From the NCBI GenBank assembly GCA_038528385.1, contig JBCBET010000002.1, positions 310,001 through 374,000 on the forward strand: a stretch of DNA of 64,000 nt, read 5' to 3'. Source of the stretch: Shimia_B sp038528385 (GTDB taxonomy: Bacteria; Pseudomonadota; Alphaproteobacteria; Rhodobacterales; Rhodobacteraceae). Below, piece by piece: positions 17,256 to 24,802 of this stretch. Within the stretch, counting starts at the first letter, position 1; the number at the start of each line of letters is the position of its first letter. Both the position numbers and the translations under genes were made by a program. The notes under the pieces were generated by a model, which was not told the origin of the DNA, ran no database searches, and saw nothing but the letters and a program-made list of their open reading frames with translations.

Positions 17256-18932
17256 ATGGGCTTTAAGACCGACATCGAAATCGCCCGCGAGGCCACAAAG
17301 CAGCCGATCCAGGAGATCGGGGCGAAGCTCGGGATCGAGGCGGGTGACCTCCTGCCCTACGGGCACGACAAGGCGAAGGTCAGCCAGGACTTCATCAACT
17401 CGACGAAGGACCGCGAGAACGGGCACCTCATCCTCGTGACGGCGATCAACCCCACGCCCGCGGGCGAGGGCAAGACGACGACGACGGTGGGCCTCGGCGA
17501 CGGGCTAAACCGCATCGGCAAGCGCGCGATGATCTGCATCCGCGAGGCCTCGCTGGGGCCCAATTTCGGGATGAAAGGCGGCGCGGCGGGCGGCGGCATG
17601 GCGCAGGTCGTGCCCATGGAGGAGATGAACCTCCACTTCACCGGCGATTTCCACGCGATCACGAGCGCGCATTCGCTCCTGTCGGCGATGATCGACAACC
17701 ACATCTATTGGGGCAACGAGCAGGGCATCGATACCCGCCGCGTCACCTGGCGGCGCGTGGTGGACATGAACGACCGCTCGCTGCGCCAGATCACATCGTC
17801 GCTGGGCGGGGTGGCTAACGGCTTTGCCCGCGAGGACGGGTTCGACATCACCGTGGCCTCCGAGGTCATGGCGTGCCTGTGCCTCGCCTCCGACCTTGGG
17901 GATCTACAAAAGCGGCTGGGCGACATGATCGTGGCCTACCGGCGCGACCGCTCCCCGGTTTTCTGCCGGGATGTGAAGGCCGACGGCGCGATGACGGTGC
18001 TCCTCAAGGACGCCATGCAGCCCAACCTCGTGCAGACGCTGGAGAACAACCCCGCCTTCGTCCATGGCGGGCCCTTCGCCAACATCGCCCATGGCTGCAA
18101 CTCGGTCATCGCCACGACGACGGCTCTGAAGGTAGCCGATTACGTGGTGACGGAGGCGGGCTTCGGCGCGGATCTGGGCGCGGAGAAGTTCATGAACATC
18201 AAGTGCCGCAAAGCAGGCCTCGCGCCCTCCGTCGTCGTCTGCGTGGCCACCGTGCGCGCGATGAAGATGAACGGCGGCGTGGCCAAGGCCGATCTGGGAC
18301 AGGAGAACGTGGCGGCCGTGAAGGCAGGCTGCCCGAATCTCGGGCGCCATATCGAGAACCTGAAAAGCTTCGGCGTGCCGGTGGTGGTGGCGATCAACCA
18401 CTTCGTGACGGACACGGAGGCAGAGATCGAGGCGGTGAAAGCCTTCGTCGCCGAGCAGGGCGCGGAGGCCGTGCTCTCCCGGCACTGGGAACTGGGCTCG
18501 GAGGGCTCCGCGCCGCTCGCCGAGAAGATCGTGGAGGTGATCGAGGCGGGCGCGGCTCAGTTCGCGCCGCTTTACCCCGACGCAATGCCGCTCGCGGAGA
18601 AGATCGAGACGATCGCCAAGAGGATCTACCGCGCCGACGGGGCGGTGATGGATCAGAAGACCCGCGCGCAGCTTTCGCTCTGGGAAGATCAGGGCTACGG
18701 CCACCTGCCGGTCTGCATGGCCAAGACGCAGTATTCGTTCTCCACCGATCCGAACGAGCGCGGCGCGCCCACGGGCTTTACCGTGCCGGTGCGGGAGGTG
18801 CGGCTTTCGGCCGGGGCGGGCTTCATCGTGGCCGTCTGCGGCGAGATCATGACCATGCCCGGGCTGCCGCGCGTGCCCTCGGCGGAGGCGATTCGGCTCA
18901 ATGCGGCCGGGCAGATCGAGGGACTATTCTAA
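17256..18932 (+). CDS. fhs: Formate--tetrahydrofolate ligase
   Basis: The enzyme makes 10-formyl-tetrahydrofolate from formate, THF and ATP, and is central to one-carbon assimilation in roseobacters that demethylate methylated compounds. The P-loop TPAGEGKTTTTVGLGDGL is at about residues 66-83, followed by LGPNFGMKGGAAGGGMAQV, the FTGDFHAITSAHSLLSAMIDNH block and the C-terminal RVPSAEAIRL. ATG 17256 is used because GGGAGG precedes it by 7 bases; this gives 558 residues, the usual size. With folD downstream it forms a folate C1 unit, interrupted by an OsmC-family gene. Confidence 0.97.
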   Translation: MGFKTDIEIAREATKQPIQEIGAKLGIEAGDLLPYGHDKAKVSQDFINSTKDRENGHLILVTAINPTPAGEGKTTTTVGLGDGLNRIGKRAMICIREASLGPNFGMKGGAAGGGMAQVVPMEEMNLHFTGDFHAITSAHSLLSAMIDNHIYWGNEQGIDTRRVTWRRVVDMNDRSLRQITSSLGGVANGFAREDGFDITVASEVMACLCLASDLGDLQKRLGDMIVAYRRDRSPVFCRDVKADGAMTVLLKDAMQPNLVQTLENNPAFVHGGPFANIAHGCNSVIATTTALKVADYVVTEAGFGADLGAEKFMNIKCRKAGLAPSVVVCVATVRAMKMNGGVAKADLGQENVAAVKAGCPNLGRHIENLKSFGVPVVVAINHFVTDTEAEIEAVKAFVAEQGAEAVLSRHWELGSEGSAPLAEKIVEVIEAGAAQFAPLYPDAMPLAEKIETIAKRIYRADGAVMDQKTRAQLSLWEDQGYGHLPVCMAKTQYSFSTDPNERGAPTGFTVPVREVRLSAGAGFIVAVCGEIMTMPGLPRVPSAEAIRLNAAGQIEGLF

Positions 18933-19023
18933 GCGGGTCGCCGGGCGGCACTGTTCCTGCGCGCGCCGTGCGGCGTGCTCGGAAGGCGCCCGCCCACCGA
19001 CCCATATGAGACGGAGGCATCCC

Positions 19024-19500
19024 ATGACCCATGTTGCGGAGATCTACTGGCAGGCCGAGGGCGATGTGGCCGCGGGCCAATACAGCCGTGCCCATACCTG
19101 GGGCTTCGACGGCGGCGCAGAGGTGGCAGCGTCGGCCTCGCCCGACATCGTGCCGGTGCCGCTCTCGCAGCCCGAGGCGGTGGACCCCGAGGAGGGGTTC
19201 GTGGCCGCGCTCGCCTCCTGCCACATGCTCTGGTTTCTCGATTTCGCGCGGCGGGCGGGGTTTCTGCCCGAGAGCTATACCGACCACGCCGTGGGCCACA
19301 TGGAGCAGACCGCCGATGGCGGGCTCTGGGTCGCGCGGGTCGATTTGACGCCCTACACCGTGTGGTCCGGCGCGGCGCCCTCGGAAGAGGAAGAGACCGC
19401 GCTCCACGCCAAGGCCCACGCCTCCTGCTTTATCGCGCGCTCCGTGAAGACGGAGATCGTCATCCGTGTGAGCCAGTATGCAGAGGCGGTGGCGGAATGA
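19024..19500 (+). CDS. OsmC-family peroxiredoxin-like protein
   Basis: A 158-residue OsmC/Ohr-fold protein. The two active-site cysteines are in SCHMLWFLDFARRAGF and ASCFIARSVKTEI. Family members reduce organic or inorganic peroxides, but some act on other thiol-linked electrophiles. Start ATG 19024 has GGAGG about 8 bases upstream. Its stop overlaps the folD start (ATGA), so it is co-translated with a one-carbon enzyme. Position between fhs and folD suggests a protective role linked to formaldehyde or peroxide from C1 metabolism; this is inference. Confidence 0.88.
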   Translation: MTHVAEIYWQAEGDVAAGQYSRAHTWGFDGGAEVAASASPDIVPVPLSQPEAVDPEEGFVAALASCHMLWFLDFARRAGFLPESYTDHAVGHMEQTADGGLWVARVDLTPYTVWSGAAPSEEEETALHAKAHASCFIARSVKTEIVIRVSQYAEAVAE

Positions 19501-20390
19501 GCGCGCAGGTGATCGACGGGAAGGCCTTCGCGGCGCGGGTGCGCGAGAAGGTGGCGGGGCATGTGGCGCGCCTGCGCGAGGTCCAAGGGATCACGCCGGG
19601 CCTCGCCGTGGTGCTCGTTGGGGAGGATCCCGCGAGCCAGGTCTACGTGCGCTCGAAGGGGCGGCAGACGGTGGAGGTGGGCATGGCCTCCTTCGAGCAT
19701 CGGCTGGAAGCGGAGACCGACGCCGAGACGCTCCTCGCGCTCGTGGCGCGGCTCAATGCCGATCCCAGCGTCCACGGGATCCTCGTGCAGCTGCCGCTGC
19801 CCGCCCATCTCGACGCCGATGCCGTCATCGCCGCCATCGATCCGGCCAAGGATGTGGACGGGTTCCATATCTCCAATGTCGGGCTGCTGGGCACGGGGCA
19901 GAAGGCCATGGTGCCCTGCACGCCCCTGGGCTGCCTGATGATGCTGCGCGAGCATCACCGCAGCCTGTCTGGGATGGACGCGGTGGTGATCGGACGCTCG
20001 AACATCGTGGGCAAGCCCATGGCGCAGATCCTGCTCGGCGAGAGCTGCACCGTGACGGTGGCGCATTCGCGGACGAAGGATCTGGCCGACGTGGTGCGCC
20101 GCGCCGATATCGTCGTGGCCGCCGTGGGGCGACCCGAGATGGTGCCGGGGGACTGGATCAAGCCGGGCGCGACGGTCATCGATGTGGGCATCAACCGCGT
20201 GGAGACGGGCGAGGGCAAGACCCGGCTCGTGGGCGATTGCGACTACAACAGCTGCGCAGCCGTGGCCGGTGCGATCACGCCGGTGCCGGGCGGGGTGGGC
20301 CCCATGACCATCGCCTGTCTCCTGGCGAACACGGTGACGGCGTGCTGCCGGGCCCATGGACTCGCGGAACCCGAAGGGCTCACGGCCTAA
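19497..20390 (+). CDS. folD: Bifunctional methylene-THF dehydrogenase/methenyl-THF cyclohydrolase FolD
   Basis: FolD interconverts 5,10-methylene-, 5,10-methenyl- and 10-formyl-THF. Diagnostic sequences are VYVRSKGRQTVEVGM (catalytic Lys and neighbours), HGILVQLPLP, PCTPLGCLMML, VIGRSNIVGKPMAQILL (NADP site), VAAVGRPEMV and PGGVGPMTIACLL. Length 297 aa is standard. ATG 19497 is fixed by the ATGA overlap with the OsmC gene. Together with fhs it supplies or consumes 10-formyl-THF. The stop runs directly into a hairpin at 20389-20409. Confidence 0.97.
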   Translation: MSAQVIDGKAFAARVREKVAGHVARLREVQGITPGLAVVLVGEDPASQVYVRSKGRQTVEVGMASFEHRLEAETDAETLLALVARLNADPSVHGILVQLPLPAHLDADAVIAAIDPAKDVDGFHISNVGLLGTGQKAMVPCTPLGCLMMLREHHRSLSGMDAVVIGRSNIVGKPMAQILLGESCTVTVAHSRTKDLADVVRRADIVVAAVGRPEMVPGDWIKPGATVIDVGINRVETGEGKTRLVGDCDYNSCAAVAGAITPVPGGVGPMTIACLLANTVTACCRAHGLAEPEGLTA

Positions 20391-20435
20391 ATTTCTTTCG
20401 AAGAAATTTGCCAAGCGTTTTGGCAAAACGCTTTT
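20389..20435 (+). terminator. Double hairpin between folD and the helicase gene
   Basis: First hairpin AAATTTCTT (20389-20397) / AAGAAATTT (20401-20409), beginning in the folD stop codon. Second hairpin AAGCGTTTT (20413-20421) / AAAACGCTT (20425-20433), followed by TT. Both stems are 9 bp with 3-nt loops. They probably terminate the fhs-folD transcript, although the T-tracts are short. The first resembles the hairpin at 42098-42125. Confidence 0.6.
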
Positions 20436-20443
20436 GCGCCTAG

Positions 20444-22909
20444 ATGCGAGGGATGGAGTTACCGTCGAAGATCGAGGCGTGGTTCAGCCGCCGGGGCTGG
20501 GCACCGCATCCCCACCAGCGCGCGATGCTCGAGCGGAGCGAGGCAGCGTCGACGCTGCTGATCGCGCCCACGGGCGGGGGCAAGACGCTGGCGGGCTTTC
20601 TGCCCACCTTGGCCGATCTTGCCCGCGCGCCCCATGAGGGGCTCCACACGCTCTATGTCTCGCCGTTGAAGGCGCTGGCCGCCGATATCAAGCGCAACCT
20701 GCGCACGCCGGTGGACGAGATCGGGCTGGATATCCGCATCGAGGACCGCACGGGTGACACGAGCGCCACCCAGAAGAAGCGGCAGCGCGTGGACCCGCCG
20801 CAGATCCTGCTGACGACGCCTGAATCTCTGGCCTTGCTCACCTCCTACGACGACGCGCCGCGCATGTTCGCGGGCCTCAAGCGGATCGTCATCGACGAGA
20901 TCCATGCGCTGTCCGAATCGAAGCGCGGCGACCAGCTGATGCTTGCACTCGCGGCGCTCGAGGCCATGGTGCCCGGTATCCGGCGCGTGGGGCTTTCGGC
21001 GACGGTGGAGGACCCGGCCGCAATCGCCACCTTCCTCGCCCGCCACCCGGAGCCCTGCGAGATCCTCGAGGCCGATCCTGGCCCGCCGCCCGACATCCAG
21101 ATGCTCGAGACCGAAGACCTGCCCCCCTGGTCGGGCGGCGGCGGGAAATACGCGATCCCGGCCATCCTCGAGGAGGTGAAGAAGCACAAGATCACGCTGA
21201 TCTTTCACAACACGCGCGCGCAGGCGGAGCTGTTCTTTCACAACCTGTGGCTGGCCAACGAGGAGGGGCTGCCCATCGGCATTCACCACGGCTCCCTCTC
21301 CAAGGAGCAGCGGCAGCGGGTGGAGGGGGCGATGGTGGAGGGTTCGCTGCGCGCCATCGTCTGCACGGGCTCCCTCGATCTCGGGATCGACTGGGGGGAT
21401 GTGGATCTCGTGATCCAGGTGGGCGCGCCGAAGAACGTCAAGCGCCTGGTGCAGCGGATCGGGCGGGCCAACCACCGCTACAACGCGCCCTCGAAGGCGC
21501 TGCTCGTGCCTGCGAACCGCTTCGAAGTGGTGGAGTGCATCGCGGCGCTGAAGGCGGTGGAGGACCATGACCTCGACGGCGATCCGGCGGGGCCGGGCCC
21601 GCGCGACGTGCTCTGCCAGCACATCCTCATCGCAGCTTGCGCGGGGCCCTTTGACGACGTTGCGCTCTACGACCAGATGCGCACGGCCGGCGCCTATGCT
21701 GGGCTCGCCTGGGAGGAGTTCGAGGCCTGCCTCGATTTCTGCGCCACGGGCGGTTACGCGCTGCGCGCCTATGACCGCTGGCAGCGATTGAGGAAGCGCG
21801 AGGACGGCCTCTGGGAGCTGCGCGACCCCCGCGCGGCTCAGCGCATCCGCATGAATATCGGCACGATCCAGGACACCGATACGCTCAAGGTCCGCCTGAA
21901 GAACCGTGCGGGCGGCAAGCCCTTGGGGGAGGTGGAGGAGGGATTTGCCGCGACGCTGACGCCCGGCGATACCTTCCTCATCGGCGGGCAGATCGTGCGC
22001 TACGAAGGGCTGAAGGAGATGACCGTGGAGGTGACGCGCCGCGCCTCCGACAAGCCCAAGATCGCCACGTTTCTCGGCACGAAATTCGCCACCTCCACGC
22101 GGCTCACGCACCGCATCCTGGAGAGCTTCCAGCAGGAGGACTGGCCGGAGCTGCCGGGCCACACGCGGGACTGGCTGCACCTGCAGCGCAAGGTCTCGAA
22201 GCTGCCCGAGGCCGATCGCCTGCTCGTGGAGAGCTTCCCCCACGACGGGCGGGCGCAGACGGTGGTCTACGGCTTCGCGGGGCGCAACGCGATGCAAACG
22301 CTGGGGCTTCTCGTGACGCAGCGGATGGAGGAGCAGGGGCTCGGGCCCATGGGCTTTGTGGCCACGGATTACGCGACGCTCATCTGGTCGCTCGACAGCG
22401 TCACCGATCCCGCGCGGCTCTTCGACCGCGAGGGGCTGGTGGAGGGCTTGGAGACATGGCTTGCCGGCAATGCGGTGATGAAGCGGACGTTCAAGGCGTC
22501 GGCCAATATCGCGGGCCTCATCGAGCGGAACACGCCGCAATCACGGAAGAGCGGGCGGCAGGCGACGTTCAGCTCCGACATCCTCTACGACACGCTCCTC
22601 AAATACGATCCCGACCACGTGCTCATGCAGATCACGCGGGAGGAGGCGACGCGTGGCCTCGTGGATTTCGGCCGCATCGAGGAGATGCTCGACCGGATCG
22701 GAGACCGCATCGACCACCGCATCCTGAAGCGCGTCACCCCGCTGGCCGCGCCGCTCTTCCTCGAGGCGGGGCGGGTGCCGGTGAAGGGGCTCGCCGACGA
22801 GCGGCTCATGGCCGAGGAGGCCGAGCGGCTCATGGAGACGGCGGGCCTCGACGAGATCGACAAGGCCGAACAGAAACCGAGGGAGAAGCGCTGGGCGGTG
22901 CCGTTTTGA
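20444..22909 (+). CDS. Ligase-associated DNA damage response DEXH helicase (Lhr-type)
   Basis: An 821-residue superfamily 2 helicase of the Lhr type that is usually encoded with an ATP-dependent DNA ligase, an MBL-fold exonuclease and PdeM. Domains: RecA1 with APTGGGKTLAGF (~residue 43), SPLKALAADIKRNL, DEIHAL and SATVEDPAAI; RecA2 with IFHNTRAQAELFFHNL, HHGSLSKEQRQRVE and RIGRANHRYN; then a winged-helix and Lhr-core region. ATG 20444 or 20453 could be the start; neither has a well-placed ribosome-binding site. The other ligase-associated genes except pdeM are absent here. Confidence 0.93.
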   Translation: MRGMELPSKIEAWFSRRGWAPHPHQRAMLERSEAASTLLIAPTGGGKTLAGFLPTLADLARAPHEGLHTLYVSPLKALAADIKRNLRTPVDEIGLDIRIEDRTGDTSATQKKRQRVDPPQILLTTPESLALLTSYDDAPRMFAGLKRIVIDEIHALSESKRGDQLMLALAALEAMVPGIRRVGLSATVEDPAAIATFLARHPEPCEILEADPGPPPDIQMLETEDLPPWSGGGGKYAIPAILEEVKKHKITLIFHNTRAQAELFFHNLWLANEEGLPIGIHHGSLSKEQRQRVEGAMVEGSLRAIVCTGSLDLGIDWGDVDLVIQVGAPKNVKRLVQRIGRANHRYNAPSKALLVPANRFEVVECIAALKAVEDHDLDGDPAGPGPRDVLCQHILIAACAGPFDDVALYDQMRTAGAYAGLAWEEFEACLDFCATGGYALRAYDRWQRLRKREDGLWELRDPRAAQRIRMNIGTIQDTDTLKVRLKNRAGGKPLGEVEEGFAATLTPGDTFLIGGQIVRYEGLKEMTVEVTRRASDKPKIATFLGTKFATSTRLTHRILESFQQEDWPELPGHTRDWLHLQRKVSKLPEADRLLVESFPHDGRAQTVVYGFAGRNAMQTLGLLVTQRMEEQGLGPMGFVATDYATLIWSLDSVTDPARLFDREGLVEGLETWLAGNAVMKRTFKASANIAGLIERNTPQSRKSGRQATFSSDILYDTLLKYDPDHVLMQITREEATRGLVDFGRIEEMLDRIGDRIDHRILKRVTPLAAPLFLEAGRVPVKGLADERLMAEEAERLMETAGLDEIDKAEQKPREKRWAVPF

Positions 22910-22923
22910 GGCCCGGCGCAAAA

Positions 22924-22959
22924 AGTTGACAGCTGTCAACTCGTTAAGAGGGGGTTAAC
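22924..22959. promoter_or_regulatory. 18-bp perfect palindrome abutting a CtrA-type box
   Basis: AGTTGACAGCTGTCAACT (22924-22941) is a perfect palindrome. Directly after it, TTAAGAGGGGGTTAAC (22944-22959) matches the CtrA consensus TTAA-N7-TTAAC exactly. Both lie 15-50 bp after the helicase stop and about 280 bp before pdeM. Functional assignment is inference. Confidence 0.5.
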
Positions 22960-23011
22960 GGGAGAGCGTGTGACGGGCCCGGCATCCGGCGGCTCGCTTG
23001 GGGGTGAGAGA

Positions 23012-23034
23012 GGTCCCGGATCAGGTCCGGGACC
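23012..23034. repeat. Intergenic dyad repeat, copy 1
   Basis: GGTCCCGGA (23012-23020), 5-nt loop TCAGG, TCCGGGACC (23026-23034): a perfect 9-bp stem. This dyad type is a common dispersed intergenic element in alphaproteobacteria. A degenerate second copy is at 23167-23188. Confidence 0.75.
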
Positions 23035-23166
23035 GGAGGGGCCCTGCCTGCGCTGGTGGGCGGAGAGAGCCTTTTGGAAGGGTCCACGTTCAACTTGGAT
23101 GGAGGAAGGCCTTGGCGGGACAGCCTCTGGTGCTCAACATTCCGTGCCGCCACTCCTGGAAAGCGA

Positions 23167-23188
23167 GGTCCCGGATCACGTCCAGGAC
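23167..23188. repeat. Intergenic dyad repeat, copy 2 (degenerate)
   Basis: GGTCCCGGA (23167-23175), loop TCACG, TCCAGGAC (23181-23188). Same element as copy 1 with one mismatch in the right arm. Confidence 0.65.
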
Positions 23189-23236
23189 GGGGCGGGAGGG
23201 GTTGCCGAGCCCGCGCCGATGGGCGAAGAACACATC

Positions 23237-23899
23237 ATGAACGGGCACACGTTCTCCTTGGCAGGAGCAGAGCTTTCGGCGCTTCCATCGGGCGCGCTTC
23301 ACTGGGGTGAGGCGGCGATGCTCGTCGTCTCCGATCTCCATCTGGGCAAATCGGACCGCATCGCGCGGCGCTCGGGCGCGATGTTGCCGCCCTACGAGAC
23401 GCGCGACACGCTCTCGCGGCTGGAGGCCGACCTGCGCGCCACGGGCGCGAAGACCGTGATCTGCCTCGGCGACAGTTTCGACGATCTCGCCGCCGCCCAG
23501 AGCCTCGACGAGGAGGAGCGGCTCTGGCTCGCGCGGCTCCAGGCCGGGCGGCGCTGGGTCTGGATCGAGGGCAACCACGATCCGGGCCCCGTGGATTTCG
23601 GCGGCACGCACCTGGCGGAGCTGCCCGCGCCCCCGCTCACCTTCCGCCATATCGCGCGGGAGGGGGCGACGGGCGAGGTGAGCGGGCATTTCCACCCCAA
23701 GGCCAGCCTGCAGGCGCGCGGGCGCGTCATCACGCGGCCCTGTTTCCTCTATGACAGCAGGCGGGTGATCCTGCCCGCCTACGGCACCTATACCGGCGGG
23801 CTGCGCACCGATCACGCGGCGCTCGCGGGGCTCATGGGGGCGGGGGCCTGCGCGGTGCTCACCGGCAGGCTGGCCCACGCCATCCCCATGCCGCGCTAG
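23237..23899 (+). CDS. pdeM: Ligase-associated DNA damage response endonuclease PdeM
   Basis: PdeM is a metallophosphoesterase nuclease/phosphodiesterase found with the ligase-associated helicase. All calcineurin-like metal motifs are present: VVSDLHLGKSDR, CLGDSFDDL, IEGNHDPGP and VSGHFHPKA. The first ATG that gives a family-like N-terminus is 23237, yielding 220 residues; there is no strong Shine-Dalgarno site, so this start is moderately certain. The upstream gap contains repeats and a CtrA-type box. It is convergent with the LytTR gene, 11 bp away. Confidence 0.9.
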   Translation: MNGHTFSLAGAELSALPSGALHWGEAAMLVVSDLHLGKSDRIARRSGAMLPPYETRDTLSRLEADLRATGAKTVICLGDSFDDLAAAQSLDEEERLWLARLQAGRRWVWIEGNHDPGPVDFGGTHLAELPAPPLTFRHIAREGATGEVSGHFHPKASLQARGRVITRPCFLYDSRRVILPAYGTYTGGLRTDHAALAGLMGAGACAVLTGRLAHAIPMPR

Positions 23900-23910
23900 G
23901 CGCGCCGGCG

Positions 23911-24693
23911 TCAGCTCCGCAGGAGCCCGGCTTCTTCCAGCTGCGGCAGCTTGCCCTTGCTCACGGGGATGAGTTCGGCGTCCGCGCTGATGAGGTAGTG
24001 CTTGCCCCCGTGGCGCGTGGCGCCCGTCACCGCCCGGCGCGCGACCCAGTGCGAGCGATGGGTGAGGTAGCCCTCCACGCCGTCCATCTCCTCCACCGCG
24101 TCGGCCAGGCGCATGCGCACGGTATGGGCCTTGCTGGGCGTGACGATCTCCACGTAATGCCCCTTGCCGGAGAGGCGCAGGATCGGGCCGGGCGTGCCCT
24201 TGGGCAGCCGCCGCAGGAGGCGCGGGTCCTCCTCCGGGACGCGCGCCGCGGGCTCGGGCGCGTCGGCGGCCTCCGCCGTGCGGAACGCGGCATGCATGAC
24301 CATGCGCGCCAGCGTCACGATGGCGCCCACGAGGTAGCAGGCCACCATCGCCTGAACGAAGGTGATGGGCACCGGATCGGGCCGGAAATAGGCGCCCACC
24401 CCGGGCCAGAGGACCGCGATGATGAGCGGCGCGCTCACCAAAAGCCGCCCGAGCTCGCGCTGCCGGAAGCTGAGCCAGGGCAGGAACGTCTCCTCCACCG
24501 TCATCGTCACGGCGATGGCGAAGAGGCCCCAGCCCACGATGGCCGTCCACAGCAACACGCGGTCGCCCAGATCGAGGAGGAGGAATGTGCCGAACGGGCC
24601 CATATAGGCCGCGATGGCCGACGACAGCACCCATACGGCCAAGTGTCCGGGATCCAGTACCCGAACGCGCAAATTCCGAAAAAAGTCACCCAT
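23911..24693 (-). CDS. Membrane-anchored LytTR-type DNA-binding regulator
   Basis: The C-terminal ~100 residues match the LytTR DNA-binding domain: GPILRLSGKGHYVEIVTPSKAHTVRMRLADAV, GYLTHRSHWVARRAV and KHYLISADAELIPVSKG. The N-terminal half has about four membrane helices (AVWVLSSAIAAYMGPFGTFLLL, VLLWTAIVGWGLFAIAVTMTV, LLVSAPLIIAVLWPGVGAYF, FVQAMVACYLVGAIVTLARMVM), so DNA binding would occur from the inner membrane. The start is set at MGDFFRNL because a GAGGGT site lies about 9 bases upstream; a start 20 codons earlier is possible. Signal and targets are unknown. No histidine kinase partner is adjacent. Confidence 0.85.
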   Translation of the reverse strand: MGDFFRNLRVRVLDPGHLAVWVLSSAIAAYMGPFGTFLLLDLGDRVLLWTAIVGWGLFAIAVTMTVEETFLPWLSFRQRELGRLLVSAPLIIAVLWPGVGAYFRPDPVPITFVQAMVACYLVGAIVTLARMVMHAAFRTAEAADAPEPAARVPEEDPRLLRRLPKGTPGPILRLSGKGHYVEIVTPSKAHTVRMRLADAVEEMDGVEGYLTHRSHWVARRAVTGATRHGGKHYLISADAELIPVSKGKLPQLEEAGLLRS

Positions 24694-24802
24694 CGCGCTG
24701 ACCCTCAGCCATCGCCTCATCCGAAAGGGTAAGGAATGTCGCGACGCCAGCAACCGCTCGGGCCGACTTCGGACGCTTTTGCCGCGGCGTCAGCTTCACA
24801 TC

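Larger units (their letters stand above)
22910..23236. other. 327-bp gap before pdeM with palindrome, CtrA-type box and two repeats
   Basis: The frame of pdeM is open upstream across most of this region, but codon content there is low-complexity and repetitive, so I do not call it coding. It holds an 18-bp palindrome (22924-22941), a TTAA-N7-TTAAC site (22944-22959) and two copies of a GGTCCCGGA dyad (23012-23034 and 23167-23188). Confidence 0.6.

Noticed and set aside
20459..22540. 693-codon open frame on the minus strand across the helicase gene
   Set aside because: Antisense to a gene with clear helicase motifs; the long frame is a by-product of GC-rich codon use, and it has no domain or ribosome-binding site.
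22970..23236. N-terminal extension of PdeM in an open upstream frame
   Set aside because: Sequence is Gly/Pro/Arg-rich, contains the dispersed dyad repeats, and no PdeM homologue would need it.
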